Shown here: positions 7,386 to 16,305 of the stretch, piece after piece
Layout: each line of letters opens with the position of its first letter
Numbering within the stretch: position 1 is the first letter of the stretch
Assembly: GCF_000381085.1 (NCBI RefSeq)
Contig: NZ_KB905900.1
Coordinates: 54,624 to 118,623 of the forward strand
DNA: 64,000 nt
Direction of reading: 5' to 3'
Source of the DNA: Thiomicrorhabdus arctica DSM 13458
Lineage (GTDB): Bacteria > Pseudomonadota > Gammaproteobacteria > Thiomicrospirales > Thiomicrospiraceae
Notes under the pieces: model-generated
What the model saw: the letters and a program-made list of their open reading frames with translations, nothing else
Told to the model about the DNA's origin: nothing
Database searches by the model: none
Translations under genes and position numbers: made by a program

Positions 7386-9668
7386 CTATTGCAATAGGCT
7401 GCTTAACTGCGTGATCAGTTGTTTCTGCTGTTGGTGATATGCTGGCGAGGCCATAAGTTTACTCATATCGACTTTCCAACGGGCTTTTTCATAAAGACCA
7501 TCCTTTCCAGCCCGCTTCTCAACACCATTCTCAGAAGCAATTTCACCTTTCGTTTGTAAAAACCCTTGATAGTTCAAAGGTACCGTGACCCCTTTTAACA
7601 CGGATAAGGCCTGTGTTGGTTTTTCTATCGCCAATAAAAACTGACTATCGATTTCAGCCGTATTCAGGTCATAGGTCCCCGAACCACTGCCCGAAAAACG
7701 TTCACTATTGGCATGAAGGCGTTTTGCAGAATAAACCCCTTGATGCCATTTTCCAGCCAGATAGACATCCTCCAGCAAGGTACTGGCATTCTGCATTTCC
7801 AACGTCCCATTTAATAGCTGGTTTACATCTAAGCCCTGAAGTTTTACGTGTTTCATTTCAGATGAAAAGAGACCCTCAAGATTTTTCTTAAGTGTCTTAT
7901 TGCTGACACCTTTAGTCTGCAAATCGAAGCGACTGCTCATCACACCATCTAATATAGGCTGGTCGGCATTAGAAGCAAAAGCCATCTGTAAATCCATTTG
8001 ATTTAAACGACCTCTCCAATGATAGCTTGGAGTTTCCTGAGTGACATCCAAGATGAGCTTAGAACGTAACTGACCTTGATAGAGCTCTGCATCCAGAGGG
8101 GCAAATGACAATACACCTTGCTTTGCTTGTAGCGTGACTTGCAGGGACGACATGCTTAGCCCTCTGCCATTTAACTGATTAATCCTCAACTGACCACTGG
8201 CCGTTAAATTTCGCAATTTTTCAATCGGCAAACCCACTGGCAAATAACTTTCCCGGGGGACTTGAGGCATGACATCAGGTGATTTTTGGGCATGGTGTAA
8301 ACTGACCTTACCAGGCCTGGTCTTTTTTGTAGGCGACGGATCTTTGGCGCTGTATTTGGAGTTATATTCAGCAAGATATGTCTTTAAGTTCAGCTGGTCA
8401 AGACTCAAATCGAATGTTAAAGTCGGCTCATCTCCTACTCGGTAGGAGATAGATCCCTTTAACTGAGTTTGATCAACTTGTAACTTAATCTCTTTCAATA
8501 AAAGTGCTTGACCATCCCACTGCCATGCAAACTGACCATTGCCTTCTGTGAGTGCTTTTTGCTCAATAAAAACCGGCAACGGTAAGCCCAGATGATAGGC
8601 CCAGTCTTTAAAGTTTAAACCCTTCAAATCAACCGAACCACTCAGAGCCGAGTGTCGTCCAAAAAGACCTGAAAAACTGGTGGTCAATTCAGCATCTAAC
8701 CCGGCTAATTTGGCGTTAACAACATGAATATTTTGTGTTTGCAAATCCACAACAAAACGCTGTCCAGACGTGGTCAAACGGACGGAAGGGACATTCTCTT
8801 TGGCCGGTAAATTAAATGTAAACAGGCCATCCCAATTCGTTAAAGTCCACTGTTGGAAGTGATTAGACATTTCCAAAGTGGTGTTCAGATGAAAATCATA
8901 GGTTCTTAAAGAAGGACTCTGTTGGTAAGTAAACTCACTGCTCACGTCAAAAGGCTTTCCCTTGATGACATCAAAGGTCAGAATATTGATGGCTGAAAGT
9001 TTCGTCAACTCTCCTGAAACCTGGTTCTCTAACTGAAATTCACCCTGACGTATAACGAGACTGTCAAATGCCCAATCAAAACTCGGCTGTAACGCTTTCG
9101 GCTGCGGAGTATTCACGTCAACCCGCTTTAAGGTATCAAACCACTCTGATGCAGTCGGGGGATGATCATCTCGAGTTAAAGGGTGCGTTAAATGTGCTAA
9201 TGAGGGAGAGATCGAGGCACCAGGTAATGTTGAGAACCATTGTGAAATAAGTTGAATATCGGACCAGTTATCACCTGTTTTGGTTTTGATTAAGTGTAAT
9301 TTTGGTTCAATCAACTCCAAACTAATGACCGAAATTTCTTTATCCATAAACAGTGAAGCCAATGAAAGCTCTACTTGAACTTCTCGAACCGACAAAAGAT
9401 TTTCTTCTGAAAACCCCTCGGTATTTCTCAAATACATCTGCCCTATATTGAACATAAAAGGCAAAATAGAGACTTCTACCGCACCCTCAATTTTAAAATC
9501 ATGACCCGTCATTTTCTCGATCTCTTGTTCAATTTGGGGCTTATACTGATTAAAATCAATCAGACTCACCGCGCCTGCAAATCCCAAAAACAACAATATT
9601 GGAATAATCGCAAGGATCAGTATTCCGCGCTTTAACCATTTAAAAAAAATCTGTTTACTCACTTTCAT
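7386..9668 (-). CDS. AsmA-family outer-membrane/lipid homeostasis protein
   Basis: 760-aa inner-membrane-anchored periplasmic protein. One N-terminal membrane segment (about residues 14-36, GILILAIIPILLFLGFAGAV) is followed by the AsmA N-domain opening SLIDFNQYKPQIEQEIEKMTGHDFKIEGAVEVSILP. A long repetitive-beta body and a C-terminal AsmA-like region (LDLQMAFASNADQPILDGVMSSRFDLQTKG, SGSGTYDLNTAEIDSQFL) follow. AsmA-like proteins are thought to bridge lipid transport. A low-complexity polar linker (about 435-470) carries a CCAGGCCTGG palindrome read as TRPGK. A small perfect palindrome (CCTATTGCAATAGG, 7385-7398) overlaps the stop. Confidence 0.85.
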   Translation of the reverse strand: MKVSKQIFFKWLKRGILILAIIPILLFLGFAGAVSLIDFNQYKPQIEQEIEKMTGHDFKIEGAVEVSILPFMFNIGQMYLRNTEGFSEENLLSVREVQVELSLASLFMDKEISVISLELIEPKLHLIKTKTGDNWSDIQLISQWFSTLPGASISPSLAHLTHPLTRDDHPPTASEWFDTLKRVDVNTPQPKALQPSFDWAFDSLVIRQGEFQLENQVSGELTKLSAINILTFDVIKGKPFDVSSEFTYQQSPSLRTYDFHLNTTLEMSNHFQQWTLTNWDGLFTFNLPAKENVPSVRLTTSGQRFVVDLQTQNIHVVNAKLAGLDAELTTSFSGLFGRHSALSGSVDLKGLNFKDWAYHLGLPLPVFIEQKALTEGNGQFAWQWDGQALLLKEIKLQVDQTQLKGSISYRVGDEPTLTFDLSLDQLNLKTYLAEYNSKYSAKDPSPTKKTRPGKVSLHHAQKSPDVMPQVPRESYLPVGLPIEKLRNLTASGQLRINQLNGRGLSMSSLQVTLQAKQGVLSFAPLDAELYQGQLRSKLILDVTQETPSYHWRGRLNQMDLQMAFASNADQPILDGVMSSRFDLQTKGVSNKTLKKNLEGLFSSEMKHVKLQGLDVNQLLNGTLEMQNASTLLEDVYLAGKWHQGVYSAKRLHANSERFSGSGSGTYDLNTAEIDSQFLLAIEKPTQALSVLKGVTVPLNYQGFLQTKGEIASENGVEKRAGKDGLYEKARWKVDMSKLMASPAYHQQQKQLITQLSSLLQ
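8310..8321. repeat. ACCAGGCCTGGT palindrome inside the AsmA-like gene
   Basis: Exact 12-base copy, extended to TACCAGGCCTGGTC. It is read on the coding strand as Thr-Arg-Pro-Gly in a poorly conserved linker. Confidence 0.88.
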
Positions 9669-9708
9669 TCACTCTTAAAATTTTTATTGTTTAACATGTT
9701 GAATCACT

Positions 9709-11142
9709 CTAATCATCATGTTCTAGCCCTTCGTCCATGCTTACATCATTAGGCGATGTTTCTGAGAAATGGTCATAATAAGGTGCTAAATCACAGGTAT
9801 TACCCACAGACGCTTCCAATAAAGATCTTTCCATATCATGCTCAGTAAGGACTTCACTTAAAAACGCGCCCTGCATGAGGTAACACTGATGACTGTTTAA
9901 AAAGGCCAACTGTTCTGCTGAACGAACACCACATGCAATGACCTTTTTATTTAAGGTCTGTCCTAACTGAATAAGCGCACCGGTCATGGCTTCTAATGAT
10001 CGACTATTGGTAATCTCTTGTACTAAACGTGAACTTAGGTGTAAACGATCAATATTCCAATCATGCAGCCTTAATAAGGACCAATTACCCGATCCAAAGC
10101 CTTGCACAGCGATCTCAACACCCAGTTTTGATAAGGCACTTAATTGACTTGCGACGTCAAACCGTTGGGCATTTAAACAAGCCTCATTCAATGACAGAAC
10201 AATGAGCTCCGGTGCAACTTCGTACTCTTCCAACTGATCAGAAAACCAATCGACAAAACCTTTTTGGTGGAAGTGGCTCGGACGCACGTCCAAGATAAAA
10301 GGCATTTCAATATGTTCTTCTAGCAATTTCTGATTAAAACCTAATGCGGTTTGAATCATCCATTCACTTAAATACATGGCCACTTGAGACTCATCGGCAA
10401 TGGAAAATAAGTCGCGGGCATCAATATTATTCAAGAGAGGACTCTGTTCAACATTAAGCCGTGCTTCAACCGACACAATCATTTGGCTACGACTGTCATA
10501 CACAGGCATATAATCTAACGCTAAACGCTCCTCTTTCAAGGCGCGACGCAACTCCATCTGAACAGTTCTGCGACGTTCAATTTGACGTAGCATTTCTGGT
10601 TGATATAACACCACCTGATTACGCCCAGAATGCTTAGCCCGATACATGGACAAATCTGCAAATTTTAAAAGGGTTTCAATATCCTTAGCATCCTGAGGGT
10701 AACGACCGATGCCAATCGAAGCACCTATCTCGACTTCAATATTATCAATACTGCTCATATTTTCTAACAAAATCGGTTGAGACAACTGCTCAACAATCGC
10801 ATTCGCAACCTGTTCTAAACGCGCAATCGATTCAGGTGCTTGTAATAGCACGACAAATTCATCCCCTCCCAGTCGCCCAACAATGTCTGGGATTTCCCCG
10901 CGCAAGTCTAAAGCCGACTCTATCAGTCGAGCGACTTTTTGCAATAGCAAATCCCCAGCGTTATGTCCTAAAGAGTCATTAACCCATTTAAAACGATCCA
11001 AATCGATAAACAGTACCGCTTTTGTGAACACCGTAGAATCATTTTCAGCGGCTTCAATCGCTCTTTCGGCAGCCTGAACCCAGCCCATACGATTTGGCAT
11101 CTGAGTTAAATCATCAAATTTCGTTATCTTTAAGGCCGTCAT
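9709..11142 (-). CDS. Diguanylate cyclase with degenerate EAL domain
   Basis: 477-aa cytoplasmic protein with no membrane segment or sensor domain. The GGDEF domain spans about 5-180 with the intact active site RLGGDEFVVLL (GGDEF at 92-96). The RxxD product-inhibition site is replaced by EIPD (83-86). The EAL-like domain spans about 195-440, but EAL has become EAR (226-228) and the DDFGTG loop is QGFGSG, so phosphodiesterase activity is unlikely. Predicted role: c-di-GMP synthesis with the EAL part as a binding or regulatory module. It is upstream of, and may be co-transcribed with, the AsmA-like gene. Confidence 0.88.
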   Translation of the reverse strand: MTALKITKFDDLTQMPNRMGWVQAAERAIEAAENDSTVFTKAVLFIDLDRFKWVNDSLGHNAGDLLLQKVARLIESALDLRGEIPDIVGRLGGDEFVVLLQAPESIARLEQVANAIVEQLSQPILLENMSSIDNIEVEIGASIGIGRYPQDAKDIETLLKFADLSMYRAKHSGRNQVVLYQPEMLRQIERRRTVQMELRRALKEERLALDYMPVYDSRSQMIVSVEARLNVEQSPLLNNIDARDLFSIADESQVAMYLSEWMIQTALGFNQKLLEEHIEMPFILDVRPSHFHQKGFVDWFSDQLEEYEVAPELIVLSLNEACLNAQRFDVASQLSALSKLGVEIAVQGFGSGNWSLLRLHDWNIDRLHLSSRLVQEITNSRSLEAMTGALIQLGQTLNKKVIACGVRSAEQLAFLNSHQCYLMQGAFLSEVLTEHDMERSLLEASVGNTCDLAPYYDHFSETSPNDVSMDEGLEHDD

Positions 11143-11207
11143 AAATCAATTGTACTCATTTCGTAAAGGTTTGTTTTTTATCATATCAATACGTATTCGA
11201 ATGCATG

Positions 11208-12359
11208 TTATAAAAACAGACTGACCACATCATTCAAGTAATGCTTACCCTTAGTCGTGAGGTCCAGTTTCTCATAGGGAGAAATGGTTGCCCAACCTTG
11301 CTCTAGCATCATGTTTAATTTCGGTTCAATCATAGCCAAGGGTAATCCAGTTCGCAACGTAAACAACGATAAGTCAAACCCCTCTTGTAAACGTAAGGTA
11401 TTGAGCATAAATTCGAAACAAGCATCTTCATTCGAGACCAAGGTGGTACGCCCAGGATTTAATCGGCTCATCTCCTTCACATAGCCACCTGGTGAGGCAG
11501 GCATTTGGGTGCGCCAAATTTTACCGTCGGGTGGCGAGGTGATTTTACCATGTGCGCCAGCGCCCAAACCAATGTAGTCTCCAAACTGCCAATAATTAAG
11601 GTTGTGTCGACATTGACGATTGTTTTGCGCATAACCTGAGACTTCATAATGTTCATAACCCGCATTGGCAATATGTGCTTGGCAAGCCAACTGCATCTCC
11701 CAGGCTAAATCATCTTCTGGAAGTACAGGTGGGTTTTTATAAAACGGCGTATTCGGCTCTAAGGTCAATTGATAGTGAGACAGATGTGGCGGATTAAAAG
11801 CAATCGCTTGATCGATGTCACGAATAGCTTGATCTATGCTTTGATTTGGTAAAGCAAACATCAGATCAAGATTAAAGTTTTTAAATCCCGCACTCCTAGC
11901 GGCCTCAATCGCTTTAAACGCTTCCTCGGCGCTATGGATACGACCAAGCGCCTTGAGTTTCTCATCTTCAAAACTTTGTATGCCCATCGACAGACGATTA
12001 ATACCCGCACCATAAAAACCGGCAAACTTCTCAAAATCGACGGTGCCTGGATTGGCCTCTAGAGTGATTTCAATCTCTGGCCCAAAACCCAATAAAGAGC
12101 GAGCATGTGACATAAAACGATTTAAACCCGCCTCCGAAATCAAACTTGGCGTGCCACCCCCAAAAAAGATGGAATGAATCGGACGACCCCAAATCAACGG
12201 CAAGGTTTGTTCTAGTTGTTTAATCAAGGCATCGATATAAGCGGCTTCATCAATGTCCGCCTTTAAGGTATGTGAATTAAAATCACAGTAGGGGCATTTC
12301 TGCACACACCAAGGATAGTGCACATATAAGCTAAGGGGGATCGGTTGGGTAAAAATCAC
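11208..12359 (-). CDS. hemW: Radical SAM protein HemW (haem chaperone)
   Basis: Radical SAM enzyme once called anaerobic coproporphyrinogen oxidase, now seen as a haem-delivery chaperone. Signatures: SLYVHYPWCVQKCPYCDFNSH with the CxxxCxxC cluster motif, FFGGGTPSLI, NRLSMGIQSFEDEKLKALGRIHS, and the HemW C-domain. The frame is open further to a TTG at 12410, but the conserved family start is only about 8-10 residues before SLYVH, so a GTG whose complement is at 12357-12359 is preferred. No strong ribosome site supports either. rdgB, which often neighbours hemW, is 1.7 kb away on the same strand. Confidence 0.9.
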   Translation of the reverse strand: MIFTQPIPLSLYVHYPWCVQKCPYCDFNSHTLKADIDEAAYIDALIKQLEQTLPLIWGRPIHSIFFGGGTPSLISEAGLNRFMSHARSLLGFGPEIEITLEANPGTVDFEKFAGFYGAGINRLSMGIQSFEDEKLKALGRIHSAEEAFKAIEAARSAGFKNFNLDLMFALPNQSIDQAIRDIDQAIAFNPPHLSHYQLTLEPNTPFYKNPPVLPEDDLAWEMQLACQAHIANAGYEHYEVSGYAQNNRQCRHNLNYWQFGDYIGLGAGAHGKITSPPDGKIWRTQMPASPGGYVKEMSRLNPGRTTLVSNEDACFEFMLNTLRLQEGFDLSLFTLRTGLPLAMIEPKLNMMLEQGWATISPYEKLDLTTKGKHYLNDVVSLFL

Positions 12360-12381
12360 TGAAACATCCAATTTTGAAAAC

Positions 12382-12394
12382 GACCAGGCCAGGT
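12382..12394. repeat. One-mismatch palindrome variant upstream of hemW
   Basis: GACCAGGCCAGGT differs from the family consensus by one base. It sits before the preferred hemW start, or within codons 6-10 if the TTG start at 12410 is used. Confidence 0.5.
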
Positions 12395-12580
12395 AAAAAC
12401 ACGGACTCAAAGAATTACTTTATAACTTTGTATTTTAACGTTTTTACGCCCTCGAAAAGTCTCTAATTTAAGACACTCCTTAGGTATATTTTTTCACATA
12501 TTAATCTATATCAACTCACTTTCACCGCTTCATGCTATAGTGAAGTCAGTGTTATTCTTTCTCTAATCAAGGAAACGATC

Positions 12581-13978
12581 ATGACTCTCATTCAATCTTT
12601 TGGCGCCGCCGAAACCGTCACCGGCTCATGTCATTTTTTACAGCTGAAACAAGGACCGCAGATACTCGTCGATTGTGGAATGTTCCAGGGAAAAGCTGAA
12701 AAACACGCCTATGAAGGCTTTGGATTTGATCCGAAAAAGGTCGATATCTTACTGATCACTCACGCCCATCTCGACCACGTTGGACGTATCCCAAAACTCT
12801 TAATTGATGGATTTGATGGTCGAATTATTGCCTTAAGACCCACCATGGAACTGGCCGAAGTCGTATTACTGGACAGCGCTAAAATTGCCGAACAGGACTA
12901 TGCAACAGCCCTTAAAAAAGCCCGCCGTCGTGGCGATGAGGGAGAGGTGAAAGAACCGCTCTATACCAATGAAGATGTTAGAGCCGTATTCGATTCAAAC
13001 ATCCAATATGCAGAATATGACAAACCAATTGCACTAGCACCAGACGTTCAAGTCACCTTTCGCAACGCCGGACATATCCTAGGGTCGGCCACCCTGCAGA
13101 TTGACTTTAAAGAAGAAGGCCAAGCTAAAACGGTGGTATTCAGTGGCGATTTAGGCAATCGAAATGATATGGTGATGCCTTCTCCGACCCTGGTTAAACA
13201 GGCAGACGCCCTGTATATTGAATCGACTTATGGTGACCGTAATCACCGTAGCCTAGAAGCCAGCATTGAGGAGTTTAGAGAGGTAGTGATTAGCACGCTC
13301 AATAACCAGGGAAATATCATTATTCCCTCTTTTGCCATTGAGCGTACTCAAGAGCTTTTGGTATTGATTAAACAGATGTATTACGACAAGGTACTACCAA
13401 CCTGCAAGGTATTTGTTGATTCACCCATGGCCATTAAAGCCACTAAAATTTACGACCGATATCACAAAAATCTCAATCAAGCCGCGCAAGAGTTATTTGA
13501 TAAGGATGGTTCGGTTTTTGACTTCTCTTATTTAGAATATTCGGTCACAGGCTCTGATTCGATGGCCATCAACGAAGAAGAGAGTGGGTGTATTATCATT
13601 GCGGGCAGCGGCATGTGTAATGGCGGGCGGATTCTGCATCACTTCAAACACCGCTTATGGAATGAGCGCAACCGCGTCTTATTTGTAGGATTCCAGGCAG
13701 AAGGCACGCTTGGACGATTATTAGTGGAAGGGGCCGAAGAGATCCGTATTTACGGCGAAAAGATTAAGGTCAGAGCTCAAATATGTACAATTAATGGCTT
13801 TTCAGCGCATGCCGATCAAACTGAAATGCTCCACTGGATGTCGAAATTTGAAAAGTTGGATAAGGTATTTTTAATACACGGTGAACCAGACAAGCAAGTC
13901 ATCTTCAAACAAGCGATTGAAGACAAGCTGCAGAAAACGGTGCATATTGTGAAATATGCCGAAGAAGTTTGGATTTAG
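12581..13978 (+). CDS. MBL-fold / beta-CASP RNA-processing-type metallohydrolase
   Basis: 465-aa cytoplasmic protein of the metallo-beta-lactamase superfamily. Zinc-binding THAHLDH (His61, His63, Asp65, His66) is followed by HILGSATLQ, SGDLGN, the beta-CASP insertion (about 205-330, IPSFAIERTQELL) and the C-terminal GFSAHADQ motif typical of CPSF-73/RNase J-like nucleases. Bacterial members of this exact architecture are usually annotated as exonuclease or RNA-specificity factors. The start is supported by an AGGAAA ribosome site 7 bases upstream. It is monocistronic and ends in a long palindrome. Confidence 0.9.
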   Translation: MTLIQSFGAAETVTGSCHFLQLKQGPQILVDCGMFQGKAEKHAYEGFGFDPKKVDILLITHAHLDHVGRIPKLLIDGFDGRIIALRPTMELAEVVLLDSAKIAEQDYATALKKARRRGDEGEVKEPLYTNEDVRAVFDSNIQYAEYDKPIALAPDVQVTFRNAGHILGSATLQIDFKEEGQAKTVVFSGDLGNRNDMVMPSPTLVKQADALYIESTYGDRNHRSLEASIEEFREVVISTLNNQGNIIIPSFAIERTQELLVLIKQMYYDKVLPTCKVFVDSPMAIKATKIYDRYHKNLNQAAQELFDKDGSVFDFSYLEYSVTGSDSMAINEEESGCIIIAGSGMCNGGRILHHFKHRLWNERNRVLFVGFQAEGTLGRLLVEGAEEIRIYGEKIKVRAQICTINGFSAHADQTEMLHWMSKFEKLDKVFLIHGEPDKQVIFKQAIEDKLQKTVHIVKYAEEVWI

Positions 13979-14032
13979 ACCATGCTTTACGATGTACAGA
14001 TAAAAAGCGGGTGGGTGATTAATGCCATAACG

Positions 14033-14060
14033 TTAAACTTACCAGGCCTGGTAAGTTTAA
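14033..14060. repeat. 28-bp perfect palindrome with ACCAGGCCTGGT core
   Basis: Core at 14041-14052, with flanks TTAAACTT and AAGTTTAA completing a perfect 28-bp inverted repeat. It lies between the convergent MBL gene and rdgB, where a bidirectional terminator would be expected. Confidence 0.92.
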
Positions 14061-14078
14061 AAAACGCTGCTTTTAAAC

Positions 14079-14687
14079 TTAAGCACCCCGTCTGAGTTGC
14101 ATGACTAAGGCATTTAAAGCTTGCCCACGATGACTTATCTGATTCTTTTGAGTTTTAGGCAGTTCTGCCGCCGTTTTCTGCATCTCATCAACCCAGAAAA
14201 TCGGATCATAACCAAACCCACCTTCACCGCGTTTTTCAGTGAGTATTTCACCATACCAACGACCTAAGCCAATCACCGGTGTTGGATCTTCTGCATGTTG
14301 AAGATAAACCATCGCGCAATAATAACTGGCTTGACGTTGTTCTGGCGGCAAACCCTCCAACTCAGCAAGTAGCTTTTGCAGATTGGTTTCATCATTGGCT
14401 AAATCACCGTGTAAATCTTGAGAATAACGCGCTGAATAGATCCCCGGACGACCTTTTAAAGCACTGACTTCAATACCGGAATCATCCGCAATCGCTGGTA
14501 GACCCGTTTGCTGAGACGCATAACGTGCTTTTAGAATCGCATTTTCGATAAACGTTAGACCAGTCTCTTCGACTTCGGTGGTAAAAAGTTCTGATTGGGC
14601 TTTTACATCCCAGCCATACGGTTGCAGGATATCCGTCATCTCTTTTAACTTACCTTGGTTTCCCGTCGCTAATACCACCGTATGCAT
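14079..14687 (-). CDS. rdgB: dITP/XTP pyrophosphatase (HAM1/RdgB)
   Basis: Removes non-canonical purine nucleoside triphosphates (dITP, XTP) from the pool. 202 aa. Family motifs: the N-terminal VVLATGNQGKLKEM, then LPAIADDSGIEVSALKGRPGIYSARYS (metal-binding Asp-Asp), and GEGGFGYDPIFW followed by KNQISHRGQAL. It is divergent from yicC. Confidence 0.97.
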   Translation of the reverse strand: MHTVVLATGNQGKLKEMTDILQPYGWDVKAQSELFTTEVEETGLTFIENAILKARYASQQTGLPAIADDSGIEVSALKGRPGIYSARYSQDLHGDLANDETNLQKLLAELEGLPPEQRQASYYCAMVYLQHAEDPTPVIGLGRWYGEILTEKRGEGGFGYDPIFWVDEMQKTAAELPKTQKNQISHRGQALNALVMQLRRGA

Positions 14688-14801
14688 ATATTTTCCTTTG
14701 CCTTATTGAGCTTGTAGAATGGTCGATATTATAAACGATTCAGACTCAGATTCACGCCCTTGAGTGTCGTAACCACCCCACCTTTTTATGAGAAACAATC
14801 C

Positions 14802-15698
14802 ATGACTCAAATCGAGACACTTTCAGCCGTTAAGAGCATGACCGCTTTTGCACGCCATCAAACCCACTTGGACTCAGGAACTTTTAACTGGGAAGTGCGT
14901 TCGGTAAATCATCGTTATCTAGAAATCAACCCCAAACTTCCAGAGGCCTATCGATCTCTAGAAATGCCGCTGCGTGCAACCGTTAAAAAGTATGTAATGC
15001 GCGGTAAGATCGATCTGATTTTGACGGTAAACCTCAGCCAAAAAAACCAAGGACTCCACGTTAATCAATCGGTGTTACAACCTTTAGCAAAAGCGATTTA
15101 CGAGATACAACGCACCTTACCCGAAGCCAGCCAAGTCGATCCAATAGAGATCCTAAAGTGGCCCGGCATATTTGAAGACGAAGCTTCCTCGACACCTGAA
15201 GAGACAAAAATAGAAACGGCGATACTGGCTGGATTAGAAGCCTGCCTACAACAACTCAATGCCAATCGACTGCGCGAAGGGTACGCGCTTGCCGACTTAA
15301 TCTTGCAACGTTGCCAAGCGATAGACTCTCAAATAAAACTATTAGACCCCATAATGCCTGAAATTTTAGACAATCAAATTGCAAAACTTAAGCAGCGTAT
15401 TCTTTCTCTCAGTGACCAACTCGATGAGACCCGCCTCCACCAAGAAATCGCCCTATTAGCACAGAAAATGGATATTGAAGAGGAGCTAGATCGGTTAAAG
15501 ACTCATTTAAAAGAAGTCCGCCATGTTTTAAAGTCATCAGGCGCTATTGGGCGAAGACTCGATTTTCTAATGCAGGAATTAAATCGAGAAGCAAATACCT
15601 TAGGCTCAAAATCCATCGATAAACGCACCACTCAGGCCAGTGTAGAACTTAAGGTATTGATCGAGCAAATCCGCGAACAGGTTCAGAATATTGAATAA
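14802..15698 (+). CDS. yicC: YicC family endoribonuclease
   Basis: Conserved YicC/YloC protein; E. coli YicC has been described as an endoribonuclease. 298 aa from the ATG at 14802. Motifs: SMTAFARH, FNWEVRSVNHRYLEINPKLPE, then the C-terminal DUF1732 part MDIEEELDRLKTHLKEVRHVLKSSGAIGRRLDFLMQELNREANTLGSK. The frame opens earlier at a TTG (14760), but the upstream 14 residues are not conserved. It is not adjacent to gmk, its common partner elsewhere. Confidence 0.93.
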   Translation: MTQIETLSAVKSMTAFARHQTHLDSGTFNWEVRSVNHRYLEINPKLPEAYRSLEMPLRATVKKYVMRGKIDLILTVNLSQKNQGLHVNQSVLQPLAKAIYEIQRTLPEASQVDPIEILKWPGIFEDEASSTPEETKIETAILAGLEACLQQLNANRLREGYALADLILQRCQAIDSQIKLLDPIMPEILDNQIAKLKQRILSLSDQLDETRLHQEIALLAQKMDIEEELDRLKTHLKEVRHVLKSSGAIGRRLDFLMQELNREANTLGSKSIDKRTTQASVELKVLIEQIREQVQNIE

Positions 15699-15819
15699 CA
15701 TGCTTTAATTAGGGTATTTATTGACTCAAATCAAGCTTTCATCTTGAAATTAGTCAAATTTCGCAGTATAGTTCGAACTGTTATATAACAACAAAAAATT
15801 CTAGTTGAGGCGCAATATC

Positions 15820-16035
15820 ATGAATAATTTTGTAAAAATGTTACTTGTCATCGTTGTAACGGTCGTTGTTCCGCTTGCCATCTTATTAGGCATTTGGGCG
15901 GGTCTCCTACCACAATCTCTACAAGTTGGAATCGGCCTAGCCGGTGTCGCAATGGCTATCGCAGTGATTGTCGGCGGAAATCTCTATCTCATGTGGGGCG
16001 ATCTTAAATCGGGTCGTTACAGCAGAAAGTCTTAA
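15820..16035 (+). CDS. Small two-helix membrane protein, unknown function
   Basis: About 71 aa from the ATG at 15820, which has a GAGG-type ribosome site. Two predicted transmembrane helices (about residues 6-27 and 32-54) are followed by a short basic cytoplasmic tail, LKSGRYSRKS. No family is recognised. A good terminator directly after the stop supports a real monocistronic gene. Confidence 0.65.
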   Translation: MNNFVKMLLVIVVTVVVPLAILLGIWAGLLPQSLQVGIGLAGVAMAIAVIVGGNLYLMWGDLKSGRYSRKS

Positions 16036-16060
16036 TTTAGCTCATTAAGACATTGCATCT

Positions 16061-16085
16061 AAAAACCCGGCTTTGCTGGGTTTTT
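16061..16085 (+). terminator. Intrinsic terminator after the small membrane protein
   Basis: AAAAACCC...GGGTTTTT stem with an internal GGC/GCT and a short loop, ending in a T run. Confidence 0.8.
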
Positions 16086-16305
16086 AGCCTTTAGACTCCT
16101 AAAAAAATAACACACTTTTACAAACCACCCTCTCACCATTATTAAAACTACGTACACTTCACTTCATCAAGTCACTAGCATAATTTACCTATAAAACGCT
16201 ATAATGATTCACACCTTTACTAAAGCTAAAATAAACCTAAATTCCTCGCTCTTAAGCTCGCTTAAGTCCGTTTTCATAATCTATTAAGAGTTCCTTGAGT
16301 TTTTC

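Noticed and set aside
7385..7398. CCTATTGCAATAGG palindrome at the trmB/asmA-like junction as an operator
   Set aside because: It overlaps the stop codon of the asmA-like gene between convergent genes and has no T run; more likely coincidental or a weak end hairpin.
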